Of a stretch of 58,438 nucleotides of DNA, positions 1 to 6,450 are shown one piece after another. The notes beneath the pieces were generated by a model. The model made no database searches. It was not told the origin of the DNA and was given only the letters and a program-made list of their open reading frames with translations. The translations under genes were made by a program, and so were the position numbers. The first letter of the stretch is position 1. Every line of letters begins with the position of its first letter. Origin of the DNA: Chloroflexota bacterium (GTDB lineage: Bacteria; Chloroflexota; Anaerolineae; Anaerolineales; UBA11579); contig JABFGG010000024.1 in NCBI GenBank assembly GCA_013112575.1, forward strand, positions 1 to 58,438, read 5' to 3'.

Positions 1-2
1 CT

Positions 3-902
3 GCGGTGCAGCAGTTGCAGACGCTGGGCGAACGCCTGAAAGTGGATGTACTGGCCGAGCCGGACCTGGCGCCGCCCGAACTGGCAGCCCGAGCGCAGGA
101 AAAGGCCAAGAACGGCGGCTACGGCGTGTTCATCCTGGACACGGCAGGTCGTTCGCAACTTGATGATGAATTGATGAACGAGTTGCAGGCCATCACCGCC
201 AAGGTGGAACCCGCCGAAGTGCTGCTGGTGGTGGACTCGATGATCGGCCAGGAAGCGGTCAACATCGCGCAGGGCTTCAAAGGTTCGGTGCCCATCAGCG
301 GCTTGATGCTGACCAAGGTGGACGGCGATGCCCGCGGGGGGGCAGCCATCTCGATTCGCTCGGTTAGCGGTGTACCGATCAAATTCATCGGTACGGGCGA
401 GGGGCTGGAAGCCTTAGAGGTCTTCGACCCCAACCGGCTGGCTTCTCGCATACTGGGGATGGGTGACATGCTTGGTCTGATCGAAAAGGCTGAAGCTACG
501 CTCGACCAGGAAACGGCTGAAAAACAGGCCGAGAAGATGCTGTCGGGCGATTTCACATTAGAAGATTTCGCCGACCAGCTCAAACAGGTGCGCAGCATGG
601 GACCCATTGGCAACCTGCTGGACATGATGCCCGGCGGGATGGGCCAGATGGCCGGACAGGTCAATCCGCAGGAAGCGGAGCAGAACCTGAAGCGCACAGA
701 GGCTATAATAAGCTCAATGACGCCCGAAGAACGGCGCAGGCCCAAGGTGATGAACGCCAGCCGCAAACGCCGTATCGCAGCGGGATCGGGTACACAGGTG
801 CAGGACGTCAACCGCTTATTGAAGCAGCATCGCGACATGCAGCGGATGATGAAACGATTGAATAAGTCGGGCATGCGAGGTTTATCTGGCATGTTCGGAT
901 AG
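3..902 (+). CDS. ffh: Signal recognition particle protein Ffh (5'-truncated)
   Basis: SRP54-type GTPase that binds signal sequences and 4.5S RNA and targets nascent membrane proteins to FtsY. The window cuts the gene at its left edge; the frame is open from base 3 and enters inside the G domain. Visible G-domain motifs are DTAGR (G3) and TKVDGDARGG (G4), followed by the conserved GxGE region (FIGTGEGLEALEVF). The Met-rich M domain follows, with MMPGGMGQM and a helix ending in MQRMMKRLNKSGMRG that binds signal peptide and SRP RNA. About 299 codons are present out of the usual ~450. The order ffh-rpsP-khpA-rimM is a conserved bacterial arrangement, which supports the call. Confidence 0.97.
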   Translation, partial: AVQQLQTLGERLKVDVLAEPDLAPPELAARAQEKAKNGGYGVFILDTAGRSQLDDELMNELQAITAKVEPAEVLLVVDSMIGQEAVNIAQGFKGSVPISGLMLTKVDGDARGGAAISIRSVSGVPIKFIGTGEGLEALEVFDPNRLASRILGMGDMLGLIEKAEATLDQETAEKQAEKMLSGDFTLEDFADQLKQVRSMGPIGNLLDMMPGGMGQMAGQVNPQEAEQNLKRTEAIISSMTPEERRRPKVMNASRKRRIAAGSGTQVQDVNRLLKQHRDMQRMMKRLNKSGMRGLSGMFG

Positions 903-903
903 C

Positions 904-966
904 GTGCTCTCGGAAGCACAACCGGGTTTTTTGCGCCCCCTTCAGCGCAATCCCCTCTCCGGTTGT
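904..966 (+). terminator. Nested inverted repeats between ffh and rpsP (possible attenuator)
   Basis: Three small inverted repeats lie in the 120-base gap: GTGCT/AGCAC (904-908/915-919), ACAACCGG/CCGGTTGT (918-925/959-966) and, inside the latter, TTGCGC/GCGCAA (931-936/945-950). The first is followed within a few bases by a T6 run (927-932). They could end or attenuate transcription from ffh into rpsP, or form an mRNA leader for S16. This is a structure seen by eye with no folding calculation. Confidence 0.4.
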
Positions 967-1022
967 CAGGCTGCAGGCACATCACAATTTAATAACAACT
1001 GACAAACAGGAGAACACAGAAC

Positions 1023-1691
1023 ATGGTTCGTATTCGATTGCGCCGCGTTGGGCGCAAGAAACAGGCTACTTTTCGTGTAGTAGCCGCAGACAAAGAGTCG
1101 CCTCGCGATGGACGCTTCATCGAGGTGTTGGGTTTCTACAACCCGCGCACTCAGCCGGCGACCATTGAACTCAAAGAAGACCGCATTTACGACTGGATCA
1201 GCAAAGGCGCACAGCCCAGCGATTCGGCGGCACAGATCTTCAAATCGGTCGGATTGCTGGACCGCTACGAGCGCTTCAAGGGTGGGGAAGACGTTGAGAA
1301 GTTGATCGAAGAAGCTGCCAAAGCGGCCGAAGAGCGCGCTGCCAGCCCCAAGACGCAGTATGGTGCCCCGGAAAAGTCGAAGAAGAAACCGGCTGTGGCT
1401 GAAGTAGTGGAAGAGGCTGCACCCGAGGTAGAGGCTGAAGAACCCGCTGCGGAAGCGGAAGCTGAAGAGCCAGTTGCCGAGGTTGAGGCTGAAGCAGACG
1501 CTGACGCTAAGGCTGAAACTGAAGCAGAAGAGCCAAAGGCAGAGGCTGTTGAGGCTGAAGAAGCCCCGGCCGCGGAAGAAGAAGCCCCTGAGGCAGAAGC
1601 AGAAGAACCTGCTGCTGAGGAAGAAGCCGCACCTGAGGCAGAGGCTGAGGAAGAAAAAAGCGAAGAAGCAGACGCTGACGCTAAGGAATAA
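1023..1691 (+). CDS. rpsP: 30S ribosomal protein S16 with long acidic C-terminal tail
   Basis: Small-subunit protein needed for 30S assembly. Residues 1-86 are a normal S16 core, starting MVRIRLRRVGRKKQATFRVV and containing the DGRFIEVLGFYNP segment. A GGAGAA ribosome site sits just before the ATG. Unlike the usual 80-100 aa, this protein has 222 residues. Residues from about 87 on are Glu/Ala-rich (runs such as AEAEEPAAE), very acidic and probably disordered. Long S16 tails exist in some other phyla, but this one is unusually long and acidic. The tail is encoded by repetitive GAA/GCT-rich DNA, so its length probably varies between strains. The next gene, khpA, starts 15 bases downstream. Confidence 0.95.
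   Translation: MVRIRLRRVGRKKQATFRVVAADKESPRDGRFIEVLGFYNPRTQPATIELKEDRIYDWISKGAQPSDSAAQIFKSVGLLDRYERFKGGEDVEKLIEEAAKAAEERAASPKTQYGAPEKSKKKPAVAEVVEEAAPEVEAEEPAAEAEAEEPVAEVEAEADADAKAETEAEEPKAEAVEAEEAPAAEEEAPEAEAEEPAAEEEAAPEAEAEEEKSEEADADAKE
1491..1686 (+). repeat. Low-complexity repeat DNA encoding the S16 tail, with a 22-bp direct repeat
   Basis: The tail-coding stretch consists of shuffled GAAGCA/GAGGCT/GAAGAA units. Within it a perfect 22-bp direct repeat occurs at 1491-1512 and 1665-1686, both in frame and both encoding EADADAK. Such repeats favour length change by slippage or recombination. Confidence 0.8.
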
Positions 1692-1706
1692 TCGGGAGCA
1701 TTCCCC

Positions 1707-1943
1707 ATGAAAGACTTGATCGATTACATCGCCCGTTCATTGGTTGACGACCCCACGCAGGTGCAGGTGCGCCAGCGGGGAGGGCGCAACAACGTGGACA
1801 TCAACCTGGAAGTCGCCAAGGAAGATATGGGGCGGGTGATCGGCAAGCGCGGCAGGGTGGCGAATGCCATGCGCATGTTGCTCAGAGTAGCGGCTGCGCG
1901 TGAAGGCAAACGCGCTAACCTGGAGATCGTTGAACCCGATTAG
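1707..1943 (+). CDS. khpA: KH-domain RNA-binding protein KhpA (YlqC/YloQ family)
   Basis: Small type II KH-domain protein of 78 aa, the normal length of the family. KhpA binds RNA, usually with KhpB, and influences cell size and division in Gram-positive bacteria. The RNA-binding GxxG loop is visible as VIGKRGRVANAMR, after the typical N-terminus MKDLIDYIARSLVDDP. It lies between rpsP and rimM, its classic location. rimM begins 3 bases after its stop codon, so translation is probably coupled. Confidence 0.94.
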   Translation: MKDLIDYIARSLVDDPTQVQVRQRGGRNNVDINLEVAKEDMGRVIGKRGRVANAMRMLLRVAAAREGKRANLEIVEPD

Positions 1944-1946
1944 CCA

Positions 1947-2534
1947 ATGAGTTCGCGCAGACGCCGCGCCGCTGAACGCCGCAGACAGAAGAATGAAGGC
2001 TCGCCCCCGCCAGTGCAGGGCGAGCCTGATTTTGTTTTGGTGGGTATCCTGCAAAAGCCGCATGGTTTGCGGGGGGAAATGCTGATGCGGGTGATGACGG
2101 ATTTCCCGGAGAGGCTAAAGCCGGAGACGAAGATGTACCTGGGGGATGAGCACGAGGTAGTTACCATCCGCAGTGTACGTGAACATAATAAAGGACTGTT
2201 GGTAGCGTTTGAGGAGTTCAAGGGGCGCAATGAGTTGGATCATATCCGCAATGTGCCTTTATTCGCGCGGGCGAGTGAGCTGCCCCAGTTGGAAGAGGGC
2301 GAGTATTACTACCACCAATTAATCGGCATGCAGGTGGTGAGCGATGAGGGGTTGGAGGTGGGGGTGCTGGCGGAGATATTGGAGACGGGGGCCAATGACG
2401 TGATGGTGGTGCGCTCGGAGAAGTATGGCGAGGTGCTGCTACCTTTTATGGATGAGGTATTTTTAGGAGTGGATGTGGAGAAGAAGATCGTGCAGGTGCA
2501 TTTGATGGAGGGGTTGATTGACGAAACAGCATAG
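1947..2534 (+). CDS. rimM: Ribosome maturation factor RimM
   Basis: 16S rRNA processing factor that binds S19 and matures the 30S head. The N-terminal RimM domain is seen from about residue 28 (VLVGILQKPHGLRGEMLMRV). The C-terminal PRC-barrel starts near residue 118 (YYYHQLIGMQVVSDEG) and ends QVHLMEGLIDE. The first 25 residues form a basic Arg-rich extension (MSSRRRRAAERRRQKNEG) not needed for the fold; an internal start cannot be excluded, but the ATG placed 3 bases after khpA fits an operon. trmD and rplS, which often follow, are absent: the operon ends here at a hairpin and terminator. Confidence 0.93.
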   Translation: MSSRRRRAAERRRQKNEGSPPPVQGEPDFVLVGILQKPHGLRGEMLMRVMTDFPERLKPETKMYLGDEHEVVTIRSVREHNKGLLVAFEEFKGRNELDHIRNVPLFARASELPQLEEGEYYYHQLIGMQVVSDEGLEVGVLAEILETGANDVMVVRSEKYGEVLLPFMDEVFLGVDVEKKIVQVHLMEGLIDETA

Positions 2535-2543
2535 CTGTTTCGT
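2521..2543 (+). repeat. Perfect 10-bp inverted repeat at the rimM stop codon
   Basis: ACGAAACAGC (2521-2530) and GCTGTTTCGT (2534-2543) pair perfectly around a 3-base loop. The left arm encodes the last rimM codons and the stop codon begins in the loop. A second hairpin, AGAGTTT/AAACTCT, follows at 2547-2567. The pair probably protects the 3' end of the mRNA or helps termination. Confidence 0.7.
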
Positions 2544-2586
2544 ATAAGAGTTTACTACGCAAACTCTACACCTTGATTATTAATGG

Positions 2587-2615
2587 AAAGGACGCCCGGA
2601 TACGGACGTCCTTTT
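2587..2615. terminator. Terminator after the ffh-rimM cluster
   Basis: AAAGGACG (2587-2594) pairs with CGTCCTTT (2607-2614) and is followed by T. The A-rich left side makes it usable from both directions, which suits the convergent lipoprotein gene on the minus strand. Confidence 0.75.
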
Positions 2616-2634
2616 GAGTTGGGGGAGCATTGCA

Positions 2635-3258
2635 TCAGGGAACGCGCTCCCAGAGGATGGGGGGGAGGGTGGCGTATTGGGTGGTGAGGGTATTGCCACT
2701 GCAAGTGTAGGTTGCGGTTTCTCCAGAAAGGTCCGAGCCTTCAAATTCACCAAAATTGGCAGCTACGATCTGGCCGCCTTCAACCGTTAAGCTGCTGCTA
2801 TCGGCTGAGTAGTTGAAGTTGGTGGCTGCGCTGGGAGGGACGAGAAAGTCCCGACAAGTGCCCTCGGAACAGACTGTGAAAGCAAATCCGTCGAGCGTAT
2901 TGCTGACGATACCATCTTCATTGAAAGTCACGAGGGCAGTACCATCAACGGAATCATAGCTGAGGTCGTCGGCAAATTCTGAGGCAGCGACCAGTGCTTG
3001 CAAAAAAGCCAGATAGCTGTCATTGTTCATTTGCCAGGTGCCGATGAGGCATGCTTCGCCTTCGAGGACGGCTCCTGCGCCGCTGTCAGCATCTCCTACA
3101 TCTGAGGTCCCCTCTGTGGGTTCTCCGCTATCTTCGATGATGAGGATAGGGGTGTCAGTGGTGGATGGGATCTCATCAGCTGAGCCCAGAGCGGTACAGG
3201 CCAGACTGGCGAGGAGCAATAGGGAACCGAATATTGGTAGTTTGCTGCGCGTGTGCAT
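2635..3258 (-). CDS. Putative lipoprotein with lipocalin-like domain
   Basis: A 207-aa predicted lipoprotein. The signal peptide ends in the lipobox SLAC with the lipidated Cys near residue 21, followed by an acidic Ser/Gly/Asp linker. The C-terminal ~130 residues begin with a single strand-like block CLIGTWQMN and end YTCSGNTLTTQY...WERV, a pattern resembling small lipocalin-like beta-barrel domains (GTW...W at both ends). I chose the ATG at 3258 because AAGGAG lies 5 bases upstream; a GTG two codons earlier would overlap that ribosome site. No substrate can be assigned. Confidence 0.75.
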   Translation of the reverse strand: MHTRSKLPIFGSLLLLASLACTALGSADEIPSTTDTPILIIEDSGEPTEGTSDVGDADSGAGAVLEGEACLIGTWQMNNDSYLAFLQALVAASEFADDLSYDSVDGTALVTFNEDGIVSNTLDGFAFTVCSEGTCRDFLVPPSAATNFNYSADSSSLTVEGGQIVAANFGEFEGSDLSGETATYTCSGNTLTTQYATLPPILWERVP

Positions 3259-3392
3259 ATACACTCCTTTCTCTCTTGTACTTATTCAACGGTAAAAGTG
3301 TGGTTTTGTTATCAGGTTTTCTGGAATGAAATGTGGAATAATATAAGACCTATGACGTTTTACTGAAGATTTAGTCATGTAAGGGGTTCACG

Positions 3393-3842
3393 ATGAAGAA
3401 ATCAAAGCTTTTGAAATATTGGCAAAACCTTGATACCTTTGTATTAATCCTTGGATTATCTGTTGGACTGTGCATAGGATTGTACATGGCTGTTCCAACA
3501 ATATCTGCCTATTTGCAATCTGGCTCGTATGGTCCAATAGGACCTTCGGAATTATGCGAAATTCTTCAAAGAGGGGGCAAAGAAATTGATTGTGAAGGAC
3601 GAATGAGGATTGACGACATGCTAGAAGAGGCATTCCCGACGGAAACTACAACCCGAGATGAAGTTAGAACTATTCTTGATGAGCTATGGTTAGAATCGTT
3701 TACTCTAGCATACAATGAGGACATTGTTATAGATGTTTATGCCGTCAATAGTCATATTCTATCTCCTCCAGATATGGCTAATTTTTCGTTTTCACACGAT
3801 GGCGTGCTACAAAAAATTACCTTTCCGGACGGATGGTTGTAG
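3393..3842 (+). CDS. Hypothetical single-pass membrane protein
   Basis: A 149-aa protein that I do not recognise. A basic N-terminus (MKKSKLLKYW) precedes one membrane helix at about residues 15-38 (VLILGLSVGLCIGLYM), so the remaining ~110 residues are probably extracytoplasmic. That part is acidic and contains two Cys (CEILQRGGKEIDCEGRM) that could form a disulfide. The gene is noticeably more AT-rich than rimM or dprA, possibly a sign of transfer. A weak GGGG ribosome site precedes the ATG. Confidence 0.6.
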   Translation: MKKSKLLKYWQNLDTFVLILGLSVGLCIGLYMAVPTISAYLQSGSYGPIGPSELCEILQRGGKEIDCEGRMRIDDMLEEAFPTETTTRDEVRTILDELWLESFTLAYNEDIVIDVYAVNSHILSPPDMANFSFSHDGVLQKITFPDGWL

Positions 3843-4156
3843 TCTTTGATGTGAATATCATGCTTCTCTGCAAAGTGTGTCCCATCTTACAAACTCTAAG
3901 AAGTTCTCAGCCTATCAAGCTTTCTTTTCACTACCTCCAAGCAGACTACTAGCGGTACCTGTTTGCTTCTTGCGGAGCCCAAATTATTACCCCGACCTCC
4001 TTTCATTTCCCTTAGTTCCTTCATTAATTAATACCAATTCCCTTGACACGCTTAAAAGCGCTGTGGTATTCTCTAGCCCGTTTTTCATTGGAGCCGGGCT
4101 GCCTCAGGGCAACCTGGCATCTTTTTACAAGCAAATAGCCATATCGGGGGCTGCAT
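3843..4156. other. Intergenic region upstream of dprA
   Basis: About 314 bases without a convincing gene. An open frame at 3877-4164 gives a protein with no recognisable domain and overlaps the dprA start. The stretch holds the dprA promoter candidate (4043-4072) and a small inverted repeat AGCCCG/CGGGCT (4075-4080/4095-4100) in the leader. Confidence 0.6.
4043..4072 (+). promoter_or_regulatory. Sigma-70-type promoter for dprA
   Basis: TTGACA (4043-4048), an 18-base spacer and TATTCT (4067-4072). A leader of about 80 bases precedes the dprA TTG start. Confidence 0.6.
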
Positions 4157-5278
4157 TTGTCTGATGCGCGTCTTTTCTGGGTGGGCCTCAACCTGGTCAA
4201 AGGGATCGGGGCCGTCCGTTTTAAAGCATTAATAGATCACTTCGGCGATGCCCAATCGGCCTGGGAAGCCTCCCCGGCTGCCCTGCGCCAGGCGGGCCTA
4301 ACCGAGAAGATCACCGCAACGCTGGTGAAGCTGCGGGCCAGTGTGGAACTGTATGCCATCTGGGACGAGCTGGCCGAGAAGAACGTGCGTCTGCTGACCT
4401 GGCTGGATGAGGACTACCCTCGCCGCCTGCGGGATGTGGACCAGTCGCCGCCCGTGTTGTACCTGCGAGGCGAACTGCTGCCGGAAGATGATTGGGCCGT
4501 GGCTGTCGTCGGTACCCGCAGGGTTTCGGCCTATGGACGCCAGGTGGCTGAAGAACTGGGTGCTTTCTTAGCACGCAACGGCCTGACAGTGGTGAGTGGC
4601 CTGGCCCGCGGTGTGGATGCCATTGCGCATCAGGCAGCCCTGAATGCCGGGGGCCGCACGCTAGCGGTGCTGGGATCGGGTGTGGACCGGGTTTACCCGC
4701 CGGAGCATCGTAAGCTGGCAGGAGAGATGATGGAGTGTGGTGGTTTGATCAGTGATTACCCATTGGGAACGCCGCCGGAGTCGTACAACTTCCCGCCGCG
4801 TAACCGCATCATCTCCGGATTGTCACTGGCGACGGTGATTGTGGAAGCCGGGCAGAAGAGTGGTGCGTTGATCACCGGCCAATTCGCTGTAGAGCAGGGT
4901 CGTGAAGTGTTTGCCGTGCCGGGCAATATCTACGCCGTCAGCAGCAAGGGCACCAACCGTCTGATACAACAGGGCGCAGCACCGTTGCTCAAGCCTGAAG
5001 ACTTGATCGAGGCACTAGACTTGCGGATGGCGAGCGAACAAAAGACAGCCCGCAAAGTATTACCTGCGGATGCCACCGAAGCCGCGCTGTTTGATGTGTT
5101 AGGCTCTGAACCGTTGCATGTGGATGAAATCCGCGCTCAGGCAGAATTGCCCATCGAGCAGGTATCGTCCACGCTGGCGCTGATGGAGTTGAAAGGCCTG
5201 GTGCGCCAGGTTGGTGGCATGCAGTATGTAGCGGTAAGAGAATTACAAGCTGATTATGATGAGAAGAAATTGGACTAA
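4157..5278 (+). CDS. dprA: DNA-processing protein DprA/Smf
   Basis: Binds incoming single-stranded DNA and loads RecA during natural transformation. The 373-aa protein has an N-terminal SAM/HhH-like region (LNLVKGIGAVRFKALIDHFG), the Rossmann-fold core with VGTRR (118-122), SGLARGVDA (147-155), PRNRIISG (214-221) and KSGALIT (234-240), and a C-terminal winged-helix domain (about 300-365) of the DML1 type. The TTG start is supported by a GGGGG tract 6 bases upstream and by alignment of the N-terminus with family members. No other competence gene is seen in the window. It is transcribed from its own promoter. Confidence 0.95.
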   Translation: MSDARLFWVGLNLVKGIGAVRFKALIDHFGDAQSAWEASPAALRQAGLTEKITATLVKLRASVELYAIWDELAEKNVRLLTWLDEDYPRRLRDVDQSPPVLYLRGELLPEDDWAVAVVGTRRVSAYGRQVAEELGAFLARNGLTVVSGLARGVDAIAHQAALNAGGRTLAVLGSGVDRVYPPEHRKLAGEMMECGGLISDYPLGTPPESYNFPPRNRIISGLSLATVIVEAGQKSGALITGQFAVEQGREVFAVPGNIYAVSSKGTNRLIQQGAAPLLKPEDLIEALDLRMASEQKTARKVLPADATEAALFDVLGSEPLHVDEIRAQAELPIEQVSSTLALMELKGLVRQVGGMQYVAVRELQADYDEKKLD

Positions 5279-5322
5279 TTTACGAATTAACAAAACAATG
5301 ATGAAAGAAATCTGGAACATTT

Positions 5323-6426
5323 ATGTCTGAACATTATTATGCGATGATCATGGCAGGAGGTGGCGGTACGCGTCTGTGGCCTTTGTCTCGCAAAGTGCGC
5401 CCCAAGCAAATGCTGGCCCTGGATGGCGAGCATTCGTTATTCCAGATCACGGTGGAACGGCTGGAAAACATTTTTCCTCCTGAACGCATCCTGGTAGCAA
5501 CAGGCGCCAGCCAGGCTGAAGCATTACAAGCTCAGGCTCCCCAGATCCTGCAAGAAAATTTTGTACTGGAACCCTATGGGCGTAACAACGCCCCGGCCAT
5601 TGGCATGACGGCCACGGTGCTTCAAAAACGCGACCCCGATGCGGTTATGGCAGTGGTCACAGCAGATCACTACATAAAGAACGTTGACCTGTTTCTGCAA
5701 TCCTTGCGAGCCGCCGAAGAGATTGCCCAACAAGGCTATCTGGTGACGCTAGGCATTGAGCCAACGCATGCGGCTACTGGCTTTGGCTACATTCAGCAGG
5801 GTGGTGAGTTGGGTGAATACGAAGGGTTGACGGCCTTTGAAGTAAAACGTTTCAAAGAGAAACCAGACAAAGCCAGCGCCGAAAAGATGTTGGCTAGCGG
5901 TGATCATGCCTGGAATTCCGGCATGTTCATCTGGCGAGTGGACAAAGTGCTGGCTGAGATGCAGTCGCAAATGCCCGACCTGACAGCCGTGATGCAAAAG
6001 ATCGGCGCGGGTTGGGGCGGCAGTGAACAAGAAAAAATACTGGCAAAGTGCTGGGATGAGATCGCCGACAAGGATGCGACCTCCATTGACTTTGGTATTA
6101 TGGAAGGCGCGGAGAAGGTGGCGATGATCCCAGTACAAAACCTGGGTTGGAATGATGTAGGTAGCTGGACTTCATTATTTGAAGTGCTGGCCGCTGATAA
6201 AGATGGCAACATTGTGCAAAACGCTGAGCATCTCAATATCGACTCGCGAAACTCCCTGGTGCACGTCAACGGTGAAAGTGAACGCCTGGTAGTCACCATC
6301 GGTGTCGAAGGCCTGGTTATCGTGGATACCGGTGACGTTCTACTAGTATGTTCGAAAGAACAAGACCAGCAGGTGCGTCAGGTCATTCAGATGCTCAAAG
6401 AACAGAATAAAGACAAATACCTTTAG
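5323..6426 (+). CDS. manC: Mannose-1-phosphate guanylyltransferase
   Basis: Forms GDP-mannose from GTP and mannose-1-phosphate, a donor for surface glycans and glycolipids. The 367-aa cytoplasmic protein is the single-domain form, lacking the phosphomannose isomerase part of bifunctional ManC/AlgA. The nucleotide-binding signature is at the N-terminus (MAGGGGTRLWPLSRKVRPKQ); FKEKPDK and WNSGMFIW mark the sugar-binding core; the left-handed helix end is short. It sits 24 bases upstream of topA and could be co-transcribed with it. The related enzyme glucose-1-phosphate thymidylyltransferase is less likely because of the RPKQ motif. Confidence 0.92.
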   Translation: MSEHYYAMIMAGGGGTRLWPLSRKVRPKQMLALDGEHSLFQITVERLENIFPPERILVATGASQAEALQAQAPQILQENFVLEPYGRNNAPAIGMTATVLQKRDPDAVMAVVTADHYIKNVDLFLQSLRAAEEIAQQGYLVTLGIEPTHAATGFGYIQQGGELGEYEGLTAFEVKRFKEKPDKASAEKMLASGDHAWNSGMFIWRVDKVLAEMQSQMPDLTAVMQKIGAGWGGSEQEKILAKCWDEIADKDATSIDFGIMEGAEKVAMIPVQNLGWNDVGSWTSLFEVLAADKDGNIVQNAEHLNIDSRNSLVHVNGESERLVVTIGVEGLVIVDTGDVLLVCSKEQDQQVRQVIQMLKEQNKDKYL

Positions 6427-6450
6427 ATTATTGTTGCCGAGGAGAATTAC

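Noticed and set aside
119..985. Long open frame antisense to ffh
   Set aside because: Antisense frames of this size are common opposite GC-rich genes; the product is Ser/Arg-rich and lacks a ribosome site.
1265..1708. Antisense open frame opposite the S16 tail
   Set aside because: Its Ser/Ala-rich low-complexity product is the reverse of the GAA/GCT repeat.
4073..4140. Riboswitch or T-box in the dprA leader
   Set aside because: Only short inverted repeats and a T run are visible; no conserved riboswitch core could be recognised.
3877..4164. Open frame of 95 codons before dprA
   Set aside because: No ribosome site, no recognisable domain, overlaps the dprA start and contains its promoter elements.
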